Origin: an uncultured Candidatus Melainabacteria bacterium
Lineage (GTDB): Bacteria > Cyanobacteriota > Vampirovibrionia > Gastranaerophilales > Gastranaerophilaceae
Assembly: GCA_934675225.1 (NCBI GenBank)
Contig: CAKUQA010000011.1
Coordinates: forward strand, 1 to 13,041
Direction: 5' to 3'
Length of the DNA: 13,041 bases
Part shown: positions 6,625 through 13,041 of the stretch, in pieces
Layout of the letters: each line of letters begins with the position of its first letter
Numbering within the stretch: the first letter of the stretch is position 1
Position numbers and translations under genes: made by a program
The notes under the pieces: model-generated
The model's input: the letters and a program-made list of their open reading frames with translations, nothing else
Databases searched by the model: none
Told to the model about the DNA's origin: nothing

Positions 6625-6686
6625 TGTTAAAAATGTTGGAAAATTAGTTATTGGGGTAAATAGTTATTAAGAATTATTTATATATG

Positions 6687-6715
6687 TTGCAGAAATCAAG
6701 AAAAAATGTTAGAAT
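6687..6715 (+). promoter_or_regulatory. Promoter giving a probably leaderless mRNA
   Basis: TTGCAG (6687-6692), a 17-bp spacer and TAGAAT (6710-6715), with an extended -10 TG at 6707-6708, form a strong promoter. The ATG at 6722 begins seven bases after the -10 box, the usual transcription start position, so the message would begin with the start codon. No ribosome binding site can fit in between. Confidence 0.7.
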
Positions 6716-6721
6716 ATAGGT

Positions 6722-7351
6722 ATGGTTTCTGTAGCTCTTTTAATATTTATTATAGTGTTATTATTTTCGTTTGTTGTTTATCTTTTCTGTAAAAGATTAA
6801 TATACAAGCTAAATAAGCGTGTACTTCCAAGAAATCTTGCTATTATCAAAAATGGAAAATATTTGGCGGATTTTAGTAATTTGGATGAAGAAACAAAACG
6901 AGAAAAAATAATTATTCCTTTCTTTCAAGTATTAGGGTATAATACTTATGATATGCGAGAATTTCGTATTTTTGAAAAACGTCAAACTTTTTTGCCGGAT
7001 TATACGACAAAGAAATGGGATAACAGCCGTTTGTGCAAGCGTTCTATGTATATAAAATATGAAAATTTTTCAGAAGATGCTGTTGATTTGAAAAATAAAA
7101 TTTATAATGATAATAGAATTCAGGGCGCAAGTATTGATGAATTGATGAATAAGACATATTTTTGGGGTGAGTGCTATGTCTTGACTAATGGTTATTTGTA
7201 TTTGTTTTTTGATAAAAAATATGTTCAAGGTTCAAGAAAATTTAAATTTTGCTTTAATTTGAAAATTTATAGCAAATCTGATGTTGCGCAACTTGCGTAT
7301 TATACTAAACAATATATGTTTTTACAGATAGAAGATGTTTATAGAGCGTAA
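6722..7351 (+). CDS. Membrane-anchored protein with a degenerate HSDR_N-like nuclease domain
   Basis: A 209-residue protein. Residues 3-23 form a strongly hydrophobic membrane anchor followed by a basic cluster, which suggests a cytoplasmic C-terminal domain. That domain recalls the N-terminal nuclease region of type I restriction R subunits (PD-(D/E)xK fold). DEETKREKIIIPFFQVLGYN at about 55-74 parallels the helix that opens those domains. LPDY at 91-94 parallels the first acidic residue. MYIKYE at 109-114 sits where an ExK motif is expected, and LTNG lies at 154-157. The catalytic glutamate is replaced, so nuclease activity is doubtful. No methylase or specificity gene is nearby. The start is set by the promoter immediately upstream. 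Function unknown, and the family relation is inference from motif order. Confidence 0.6.
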   Translation: MVSVALLIFIIVLLFSFVVYLFCKRLIYKLNKRVLPRNLAIIKNGKYLADFSNLDEETKREKIIIPFFQVLGYNTYDMREFRIFEKRQTFLPDYTTKKWDNSRLCKRSMYIKYENFSEDAVDLKNKIYNDNRIQGASIDELMNKTYFWGECYVLTNGYLYLFFDKKYVQGSRKFKFCFNLKIYSKSDVAQLAYYTKQYMFLQIEDVYRA

Positions 7352-7379
7352 AATTTTTGATTAATATTATGTAAAGATA

Positions 7380-7408
7380 TTGGTAATTATATTTTTATCA
7401 GGTATAAT
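7380..7408 (+). promoter_or_regulatory. Promoter of the pxpA-like/yvcK/panB operon
   Basis: TTGGTA (7380-7385), a 17-bp spacer and a perfect TATAAT (7403-7408) lie in the 82-bp gap. Transcription would begin near 7415, about 20 bases before the ATG at 7434, with AGGA (7422-7425) as ribosome binding site. This argues against an upstream TTG start at 7380, which would lie in the -35 box. Confidence 0.6.
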
Positions 7409-7433
7409 TATTTTATTATATAGGAAAATGATT

Positions 7434-8228
7434 ATGCAGGATAATTTAGAGAGAAAACAAATAAAAAATATCGATTTTAATATTGATTTAGCTCAAAGTT
7501 TTGGAATTTATAAAAATAATACAGAGTTTGATTTATTGGATTATGCAAGTTCTGTAAATATTTCTTGCGGATTTCATGCAGGAGATCCGTTGACTATTCG
7601 TAATGCTTTGTTAAAAGCTAAAGAAAAAAATGTTGTTGTAGGTGCTCATATCGGTTTTGATGATATTCAAGGGTTTGGGTATCGCGATATGGACTTGGAT
7701 GAGGATGAAATAGAAGCTCTTGTTGTATATCAAGTTGGTGCTTTGATGTCTTTTGCAAAATCTATGAATATGGAAATTGAACATGTTCGTCCTCATGGAG
7801 CGATGTATAAAAGATGTGCGGAAGATTTTTCTTTTGCTTGTTCTGTTGCTAAAGCAATTCGCAAGTGCTCGGAATGGCTCGTTTATTATGGCGCTACCGG
7901 TGAAATTACAGAAAAAACAGGCGAATTAATAAATATTCCGGTTGCGCATGAAGTTTGTTTGGAAAAAATGTATAATGTTGATGGTACGGTTAATTCTGTT
8001 GCCAGAGATAACGAAAATACGGATGTAGAAATACAGCGCTTGAAACAGTTGTTAGCTACGTCTCAGGTTTCAAACATTGAGGGTGGAAAAACTATTGTAA
8101 AAGCTGATACAATCCATTTTACAAACAGACTTTCTAACTCATTGGAGTTAATAAAACAGGCACATAGAGTAACAACTCCGGTTCCTGTTAATTATAAAAA
8201 TGCTTGTTTGTCAGGTTGGGTAGAATAG
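7434..8228 (+). CDS. Divergent LamB/YcsF (PxpA-like) family protein
   Basis: A 264-residue cytoplasmic protein of the LamB/YcsF family, whose best known member is PxpA, subunit A of 5-oxoprolinase. The N-terminal half is clear: NIDLAQSFG (16-24), CGFHAGDP (45-52), GAHIGFDDIQGFG (70-82) and RPHGAMY (119-125). Departures are that the usual DLGES reads DLAQS, that the EVFADR-type motif is replaced by HEVCLEKMY (172-180), and that the C-terminal VHGD motif is absent, with VKADTIHF in its place. The partner genes pxpB and pxpC are not in the window. 5-oxoproline cleavage is therefore uncertain. The ATG at 7434 is chosen for its AGGA at eight bases; an ATG at 7428 is too close to it. The stop lies 13 bp before yvcK, indicating an operon. 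Confidence 0.82.
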   Translation: MQDNLERKQIKNIDFNIDLAQSFGIYKNNTEFDLLDYASSVNISCGFHAGDPLTIRNALLKAKEKNVVVGAHIGFDDIQGFGYRDMDLDEDEIEALVVYQVGALMSFAKSMNMEIEHVRPHGAMYKRCAEDFSFACSVAKAIRKCSEWLVYYGATGEITEKTGELINIPVAHEVCLEKMYNVDGTVNSVARDNENTDVEIQRLKQLLATSQVSNIEGGKTIVKADTIHFTNRLSNSLELIKQAHRVTTPVPVNYKNACLSGWVE

Positions 8229-8241
8229 AAGAAGGTATATT

Positions 8242-9597
8242 GTGATAAAGAATTTCAGAAAAAATGTAAGATTGCCGGAAGATGTAATGTGGTTGATGCC
8301 GGGGTTACAGGTAAAAAGATGGTTTGCACTTATATTTTTAGGTGCTGTTTTAATGACTCTTGGTGTTTTGATTTTATTTGATATAAAACCGGTTTTTTAT
8401 ACAATGGAATTTATTAGAAAAGTGGCCATGAATCTTTCTACCGAATGGCTTGCTTTTGCCTTTGTAATGGTTGGTGCCGGCGTATTTTTTAAAGGCTGGC
8501 AAAAAACCAATCTTTCTATGATTGATGGTGGAAGTAACCATTCTTTGTTAGAAAATTTATATCGTAGACGTAAATTAAACAGAGGTCCAAAAATTGTTGC
8601 TGTTGGTGGCGGAACAGGACTTTCAATGCTTTTGCGTGGAATAAAAAATATTACAAATAATGTAACTGCTGTTGTTACCGTTGGCGATGATGGTGGTAGT
8701 TCAGGTAGATTGCGTGAAGAAATGGGTGTACTTCCTCCTGGTGATATAAGAAACTGTATTGCAGCATTAGCTGATGATGAAGATTTGGTTACAAAATTGT
8801 TCCAATACAGATTTAAAACAGGTGAAGGTTTGGAAGGTCATAGTTTTGGAAACTTGTTCTTAACTGCTTTGTGTTCTATTACGGGCGATATGTTCAGAGC
8901 TGTAAAAGAGTCATCAAATGTATTGTCAATTCGTGGCAGAGTTCTTCCTTCAACATTGGATGATATGAAACTTGTTGCAGAAATGGAAGATGGTAGAATT
9001 ATACATGGCGAATCAAATATTCCGGAAGCTCATGGCAAAATAAAAAGATTGTTTACTGACCCTCAAAATTGCAAAGCTTTACCTGATGTAATTGATGCAA
9101 TCAGAGATGCTGAATTGATAATTTTAGGTCCTGGAAGTTTATATACAAGTGTTACACCGAATTTGTTGATAAAAGAGATTGCTCAGGAAATTGCTAAATC
9201 AAATGCTAAAAAGATTTATGTTTGCAATATCATGACTCAACCCGGAGAAACTGACGGTTATAGTGTAAGTGATCATATTAGTGCATTGATGGCTCATGCT
9301 GGTAGCAAAAAAATTATTGATGCTGTGCTTGTAAATGATTTTATGCCATCAAATTTAGCTCAGAAATACCAATTGTCAGGTTCTTATCCTGTAAAAATAG
9401 ATGTAGAAAATATTAGAAAATTAGGTGTGTCTATTTTCTCAAGAAAATTGATTGAAGATAGTAAAGAAGGCTTGGTAAGACATAGTTCTAATCGTGTTGC
9501 AAGGGCTATTTATTACTGGTTTAGAAAAACTCAAAAAGGACAAAAAGCTAAAACGTCAGAGAAATTATCCAAAGAAAAACAAGGTTGTGCAGTATAA
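8242..9597 (+). CDS. yvcK: YvcK/CofD-like gluconeogenesis and cell-wall factor with membrane anchor
   Basis: A 451-residue protein of the YvcK family. In Bacillus and mycobacteria members bind UDP-N-acetylglucosamine and influence carbon flow into peptidoglycan precursors and cell shape. The Rossmann-type core begins near residue 115. It shows VGGGTG (121-126), VGDDGGSSGRLR (147-158), PPGDIRNC (165-172), HSFGN (200-204) and GPGSLYTSVTPNLL (296-309). The first 110 residues are an extension with two probable membrane helices (about 27-47 and 67-85), absent from the 317-residue Bacillus protein; this would place the catalytic-like domain at the membrane. The GTG start has GAAGG six bases upstream. 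The TAA overlaps the panB ATG by one base, indicating translational coupling. A basic tail follows the core. Binding motifs look intact. Confidence 0.93.
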   Translation: MIKNFRKNVRLPEDVMWLMPGLQVKRWFALIFLGAVLMTLGVLILFDIKPVFYTMEFIRKVAMNLSTEWLAFAFVMVGAGVFFKGWQKTNLSMIDGGSNHSLLENLYRRRKLNRGPKIVAVGGGTGLSMLLRGIKNITNNVTAVVTVGDDGGSSGRLREEMGVLPPGDIRNCIAALADDEDLVTKLFQYRFKTGEGLEGHSFGNLFLTALCSITGDMFRAVKESSNVLSIRGRVLPSTLDDMKLVAEMEDGRIIHGESNIPEAHGKIKRLFTDPQNCKALPDVIDAIRDAELIILGPGSLYTSVTPNLLIKEIAQEIAKSNAKKIYVCNIMTQPGETDGYSVSDHISALMAHAGSKKIIDAVLVNDFMPSNLAQKYQLSGSYPVKIDVENIRKLGVSIFSRKLIEDSKEGLVRHSSNRVARAIYYWFRKTQKGQKAKTSEKLSKEKQGCAV

Positions 9598-10397
9598 TGA
9601 CGAAGAAAATTACAGTTAAATCAATTCAAAAATATAAAGAAGAAGGACAGAAGTTTTCTGTCCTTACTGCTTATGATTATTCAACAGCTAAATATATTGA
9701 TGAGGCAGGTATTGATATTGTTTTAATTGGTGATAGTCTTGCTATGGTTGCATTGGGCTATGAAACGACTCATAGTATTGGTGTTGAAGAAATGTCTATT
9801 TTTACAAAAGCAGTTGCAAAAGGTGTTTCTCACGCTATGGTTGTAACTGATATGCCTTTTTTGAGCTATCACACAGATATTTCTACAGCAATTAAAAATT
9901 GTGGGAAAATGGTTCAATTGGGTGCAAATGCTGTAAAAATTGAAGGTTTTAGTGATTATATTTTAAGTGTAATTAAACGTTTGGTAGATACCGGAATTCC
10001 TGTTATGGGGCATTTAGGTTTTACGCCTCAATTTTTAAATACATTAGGTGGATATAAAATTCAGGGAAAAACTAAAGAAGCTGCCGAAGAAATTCTTAGA
10101 CAGGCTAAAGAATTGGAAAAAGTGGGAGTATTTTCAATTGTTTTGGAAATGGTTCCGCAGGATGCTGCAAAATATATTACAGAAAATTTATCAGTTCCTA
10201 CAATTTCTTGTGGAGCAGGAAAGTATTGTGACGCACAGGTTCTTGTTTCTGATGATGTGTTTGGAAAATTTTCTGATTTCAAACCAAAATTCGCAAGAAA
10301 ATATGGTGACATGAAAGATTTAATATATAATTGCGCAACAAAATTCAATGATGATGTGAAAAATGAACGTTTCCCGTCAGAAGAAGAAGTTTTTTAG
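9597..10397 (+). CDS. panB: 3-methyl-2-oxobutanoate hydroxymethyltransferase
   Basis: A 266-residue cytoplasmic TIM-barrel enzyme (EC 2.1.2.11) that transfers a hydroxymethyl group from 5,10-methylene-tetrahydrofolate to 2-oxoisovalerate, giving ketopantoate, the first committed step of pantothenate synthesis. Metal and substrate residues are all present: Asp46 in IGDS, Asp85 in VTDMPF, Lys114 in AVKIEG and Glu184 in LEMVP, close to the E. coli positions 45, 84, 112 and 181. GHLGFTPQ follows as usual. Near the C-terminus the common VLVWHD reads VLVSDD. The ATG at 9597 overlaps the yvcK stop (TAATG). A TTG start at 9585 would add four residues inside yvcK and is not needed. Length is normal for the family. 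Ketopantoate reductase (PanE/IlvC) is not in the window. Confidence 0.96.
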   Translation: MTKKITVKSIQKYKEEGQKFSVLTAYDYSTAKYIDEAGIDIVLIGDSLAMVALGYETTHSIGVEEMSIFTKAVAKGVSHAMVVTDMPFLSYHTDISTAIKNCGKMVQLGANAVKIEGFSDYILSVIKRLVDTGIPVMGHLGFTPQFLNTLGGYKIQGKTKEAAEEILRQAKELEKVGVFSIVLEMVPQDAAKYITENLSVPTISCGAGKYCDAQVLVSDDVFGKFSDFKPKFARKYGDMKDLIYNCATKFNDDVKNERFPSEEEVF

Positions 10398-10406
10398 AAT
10401 AAAATT

Positions 10407-10422
10407 GCACAAAATTTTGTGC
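10407..10422 (+). promoter_or_regulatory. 16-bp perfect palindrome in the panB-panC gap
   Basis: GCACAAAATTTTGTGC is a perfect inverted repeat with no spacer, placed 10 bases after the panB stop. A perfect TATAAT (10423-10428) starts at the very next base, followed by eight T. It is either a repressor operator overlapping an internal panC promoter, or a compact attenuator or terminator (6-bp stem, AATT loop, U-rich tail). No proper -35 hexamer was found for the -10 box. Confidence 0.5.
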
Positions 10423-10451
10423 TATAATTTTTTTGAAAGAGAGTGAAAAAC

Positions 10452-11309
10452 ATGTTAGTTCATACAATAGCTGAAGTTAGAGAAAAGATTAGAGAATGGA
10501 AAAAACAAGGTTTAACAATTGGGCTTGTTCCAACAATGGGTGCTCTGCATAATGGACATTTAAGCCTTATTAAAAAAAGTGTTGAAAAATGTGATAAAAC
10601 CGTTGTATCGGTTTTTGTTAATCCAATACAGTTTTGTGCGGGGGAAGATTTAGACAAATACCCTAGAACTCTTGAGGCTGATAAAGAATTATGTGAAAAA
10701 GCCGGAGTTGATATTGTGTTTGCTCCGTCTCCTAAAGAAATGTATGGAGAAGGACATATAATGTCTAACGATTTTTTGACTTATGTAATTCCTCCGTTTT
10801 TCTATGTTAATAAGTTGTGCGGGAAATCTAGAGTTGGGCACTTTGACGGAGTTTGTACCGTTGTAAATAAATTGTTTAATATTGCTCAACCGGATTATGC
10901 ATTTTTCGGGGAAAAAGATAGACAACAGTTAATAATTTTGAAAAAAATGGTTAAAGATTTGAATATTCCTGTTCAGATTATTCCTTGTCCGATTGTTCGA
11001 GAAGAAAGTGGTTTGGCTTTATCTTCAAGAAATAAGTATTTGTCTGATGAAGATAAAGAAAATGCTTTAGCATTGAGCAAAATTTTGTTTAATATCGATG
11101 CTTGTTACAAAAAAGGTATTACAGATGTAAAAGCTTTGACCGAAACAGCATATTCGTTCTTAAATAAAGGTCATTCTCTTGAATACTTAGAATTTAGAGA
11201 TGCTGATGATTTAGAAGAAAAACAAGTTGCAGATAACAATACAATTGTATTTATTGCTGTAAAAATTGGAAATGTAAGATTGATAGATAATATTGCGTTA
11301 GGAAATTAA
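10452..11309 (+). CDS. panC: Pantothenate synthetase (pantoate--beta-alanine ligase)
   Basis: A 285-residue cytoplasmic enzyme (EC 6.3.2.1) that joins pantoate and beta-alanine with ATP to give pantothenate. It belongs to the nucleotidyltransferase superfamily. PTMGALHNGH (27-36) carries the HxGH ATP motif, SVFVNPIQF follows, FGEKDRQQL (152-160) binds ATP and pantoate, and LSSRNKYL (190-197) is the KMSKS-like loop. SRVGHFDGVCTVV is the dimer and pantoate-site segment. The usual NPTQF reads NPIQF, and the stretch between residues 100 and 125 is longer than in most homologues. The ATG at 10452 has GAGAGTG about six bases upstream; a GTG at 10443 falls in that site and is rejected. It is 54 bp after panB and overlaps the next gene by one base. 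Confidence 0.96.
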   Translation: MLVHTIAEVREKIREWKKQGLTIGLVPTMGALHNGHLSLIKKSVEKCDKTVVSVFVNPIQFCAGEDLDKYPRTLEADKELCEKAGVDIVFAPSPKEMYGEGHIMSNDFLTYVIPPFFYVNKLCGKSRVGHFDGVCTVVNKLFNIAQPDYAFFGEKDRQQLIILKKMVKDLNIPVQIIPCPIVREESGLALSSRNKYLSDEDKENALALSKILFNIDACYKKGITDVKALTETAYSFLNKGHSLEYLEFRDADDLEEKQVADNNTIVFIAVKIGNVRLIDNIALGN

Positions 11310-12232
11310 TGATTGGAATTTATAAATTAATATCAAAAATAATTAAAGGTGTAATTAACTTGTTATTTGTTGTGCAAATAGTCCTAATGATTTTAGTATT
11401 TTTGACAGCAACATATTGGTTTTTTAGTTTGATTAATGTTGGAGTATTTGATTTTGCAAAACCGATTGCAGATGCTGTTACTGAGTTTATGCATTTATTT
11501 TATAAGCAGGATGTTGAACTTGGTGGAGTATTTATTGACGGAACTCTTTTATTATTTGATTTACTTGCAATTATTGTTGTATTTTGTATTGCAAAATCAA
11601 AATATTATTTTCATAGAATGATAGATTCTTTAAATATAGCAATTAACGGATGTCAGGAAAAGAAGGAAGAAAAATTCAATAAATCACTTCAAAAAGAAGT
11701 AGAAAAGAATATAAGAAAAAGCAATAATGTTGCAGTATTAGTTCAGTTAAAAGCTAAAAATATGATGGTTGACAGTTGTTGGGGCGGAGACGCAGTTGAA
11801 GGTGTTAAAGAAAAAGAGGATGAAGCATTTAAGACTTTTTATGCCTCAATAAAAAACGTTGAAGGTTGTAAGTTCGCAAAAACCGGAGACAAAATGCTTA
11901 TAATGTTAGATAATTTTGATAATATTGATAATCTTTTGAATTATATTGATTTGTCTGTTAATAGAATTCGAATTAATATGAAGAAAAAAAGATGGCTTTT
12001 GACTAGTTATATCGCTGTTGATGTATATGATGAGAATATCAGTTTTAAGGCAGATGTTTATCCGTTATTGGAAAAACTCTTGACTTTGCATATTCAAAAT
12101 GAAGCCGTTTGCTTGAGTAACTTCTGTATGAGGTATGAATTACATTTGGAACCAATGTATACACCTTTTTTGCGTGGTTCATACAATATAAATGATCAAT
12201 GTGATGTATGGTCATTGATTAAGAAAGTTTAA
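11309..12232 (+). CDS. Two-helix membrane protein with a possible degenerate nucleotidyl-cyclase fold
   Basis: A 307-residue protein that I do not recognise as a named family. Helices at about 16-42 and 73-95 anchor it, with a short loop between them. A charged helical linker (105-138) leads to a cytoplasmic domain of about 165 residues. The order of elements in that domain recalls class III nucleotidyl cyclases: a strand NVAVLVQLKA (140-149); FYASI then KFAKTGDKMLIMLDN (188-202), like the cyclase VKTIGD segment; a strand TSYIAVDVYDE; a late strand EAVCLSNF; and a closing FLRGSYN ... DVWSLIKK. The first metal-binding Asp is not present, so an active cyclase is unlikely, and this reading is tentative. 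The ATG shares a base with the panC stop, indicating coupling to pantothenate genes. Confidence 0.6.
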   Translation: MIGIYKLISKIIKGVINLLFVVQIVLMILVFLTATYWFFSLINVGVFDFAKPIADAVTEFMHLFYKQDVELGGVFIDGTLLLFDLLAIIVVFCIAKSKYYFHRMIDSLNIAINGCQEKKEEKFNKSLQKEVEKNIRKSNNVAVLVQLKAKNMMVDSCWGGDAVEGVKEKEDEAFKTFYASIKNVEGCKFAKTGDKMLIMLDNFDNIDNLLNYIDLSVNRIRINMKKKRWLLTSYIAVDVYDENISFKADVYPLLEKLLTLHIQNEAVCLSNFCMRYELHLEPMYTPFLRGSYNINDQCDVWSLIKKV

Positions 12233-12240
12233 CGTTCCTA

Positions 12241-12269
12241 TTGATTTTTTATAATTTTTAATATACTAT
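12241..12269 (+). promoter_or_regulatory. Promoter of the L10 operon
   Basis: TTGATT (12241-12246) and the TATACT/TACTAT region (12262-12269) form a plausible promoter with 15- or 17-bp spacing. Transcription would begin near 12274, just before the first helix of the L10 leader, and that agreement supports the call. Confidence 0.55.
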
Positions 12270-12277
12270 TGTCGTAT

Positions 12278-12385
12278 ACCGCAGACAGTTAGCGGAAGTC
12301 TTTCGAAACTTCCTTAATAAATCAGCTAACCGAGGTGAACAGTCGAAATATAATATAGATTTGTTAACCTATGAGATTTTGCGGT
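12278..12385 (+). ncRNA. Ribosomal protein L10 leader RNA
   Basis: A cis-regulatory leader directly upstream of rplJ. ACCGCA (12278-12283) pairs with TGCGGT (12380-12385) to close the structure. AGTTAGC (12287-12293) pairs with GCTAAC (12325-12330), and inside it GGAAG pairs with CTTCC to form a hairpin. The AACCGAGGTGAAC segment that follows matches the conserved, kink-turn-like part of known L10 leaders. L10 or the L10-L12 complex binds this element and represses its own operon. After it, CCAATATTGG and a short T run near 12410 could form part of an attenuator, which is less certain. The remaining bases to the rplJ start show only the ribosome binding site. Confidence 0.85.
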
Positions 12386-12484
12386 CCAATATTGGAAAAG
12401 CAAAGTCTTTTTTAGTATTTGGGTAAAATCGGTCGATAACAGATTGTTAAATCAATCAAGTAATACAAACAAAAGGAGCTAATC

Positions 12485-13006
12485 ATGGCAACAAAAGCTT
12501 TTAAATCTGAAAAAATAGATGCTATAAAAGCAAAAGCAGAAAAAGCCCAAGTAGCTATTTTGACAGAGTATAAAGGTTACACTGTAGAAGAAATCACTAA
12601 CTTGAGAAGAAATATTCAAAAAGATGGTGGCGATTACATGGTAACAAAAAATACTTTGGCAAAAATCGCTTTGAAGGGTACTGATTTTGAAGTACTTGCT
12701 GATTCTCTAACTGGACCTGTAGCTATTGCTTTCGGTTTTGAAGATCAAGTAAGTCCTGCAAAAGCAGTTGCAAAATTTATTAAAGATACCAAAAAAGGAG
12801 CTATCCTTGGTGGTGCATTAGATGGAAACTTATTATCAGCTCAAGAAGCTGAAGCATTGGCAAAAATGCCTTCAAAAGAAGAACTTTTGGCAAAAATTCT
12901 TGGTTCTATCAACTCACCTGCTTCAGGTATCGTTGGATCTATCAACGCAGTTATGGCTCAACTTACAAGAGCTATGGCAGCAGTCAGAGACCAAAAATCT
13001 GCTTAA
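12485..13006 (+). CDS. rplJ: 50S ribosomal protein L10
   Basis: A 173-residue protein of the large-subunit stalk. The N-terminal domain (about 1-135) binds 23S rRNA next to L11 and contains ILTEYKGYTVEEITNLRR and VTKNTLAKIA, typical of bacterial L10. The C-terminal helix (about 130-173, including PASGIVGSINAVMAQL) is the landing site for L12 dimers. AAGGAG lies seven bases before the ATG, and an L10 leader RNA precedes it. The length is within the usual 165-180. rplL is expected next, but only 35 bases follow in the window, without an open frame start. L11 and L1 genes are not immediately upstream, unlike in many bacteria. Confidence 0.97.
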   Translation: MATKAFKSEKIDAIKAKAEKAQVAILTEYKGYTVEEITNLRRNIQKDGGDYMVTKNTLAKIALKGTDFEVLADSLTGPVAIAFGFEDQVSPAKAVAKFIKDTKKGAILGGALDGNLLSAQEAEALAKMPSKEELLAKILGSINSPASGIVGSINAVMAQLTRAMAAVRDQKSA

Positions 13007-13041
13007 CAGATTTTTGCAAGTGCGCCGCATAGGTGCATAAC

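Noticed and set aside
7380..7433. Upstream TTG start that would give the PxpA-like protein a hydrophobic N-terminal helix
   Set aside because: The TTG is within a good -35 hexamer followed at 17 bp by TATAAT, and the ATG at 7434 has a proper ribosome binding site. The helix would be an artefact.
12822..13040. 72-codon frame overlapping the rplJ end
   Set aside because: It is an out-of-frame shadow of rplJ with no ribosome binding site, and it runs to the window edge.
1..13041. Insertion sequences, CRISPR arrays or prophage genes
   Set aside because: No transposase or integrase motifs, no regularly spaced repeats, and no terminal inverted repeats were seen.

Overview
This AT-rich window most resembles a chromosomal segment from a non-photosynthetic relative of Cyanobacteria (a Gastranaerophilales/Vampirovibrionia-type gut bacterium). 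That placement is inferred from protein style: a GH57 branching enzyme, a YvcK with a membrane-spanning N-terminal extension, and large low-complexity calpain-like proteins. It was not tested by phylogeny.

Left part (1-6240). A tRNA-Asp gene on the minus strand is followed by a plus-strand gene for a small papain-fold-like protein with a Cys-His-Asp arrangement. A bidirectional terminator then separates it from a convergent GH57 glycogen-branching enzyme on the minus strand. Upstream of that enzyme, also on the minus strand, is a short helical protein of unknown function that follows a large disrupted gene. The disrupted gene encodes a glycine/alanine-rich protein ending in a calpain-like (C2) cysteine protease domain. 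It is cut by an in-frame TGA, its 5' end appears frameshifted, and it carries a C9 tract and an A9 tract close together near its start. This locus is the most unusual part of the window.

Right part (6190-13041), all on the plus strand. The order is rpsT (S20) with its own promoter and terminator; a membrane-anchored protein with a degenerate restriction-nuclease-like domain; a LamB/YcsF (PxpA-like) protein; yvcK; panB; panC; and a two-helix membrane protein with a possible degenerate nucleotidyl-cyclase fold. From the LamB/YcsF gene onward the spacing is 13 bp, a 1-bp overlap, 54 bp and a 1-bp overlap, which suggests one operon with a possible regulatory point in the panB-panC gap. The last unit is a ribosomal L10 leader RNA followed by rplJ; rplL presumably lies just beyond the window.

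The core genes form ordinary housekeeping modules: translation (tRNA-Asp, S20, L10), glycogen branching, cell-wall/carbon control (YvcK) and pantothenate synthesis (PanB, PanC). Against this background stand two unrelated cysteine-protease-like, effector- or toxin-like genes, one with signs of phase variation and decay. Two genes also have -10 boxes so close to the ATG that their mRNAs are probably leaderless.
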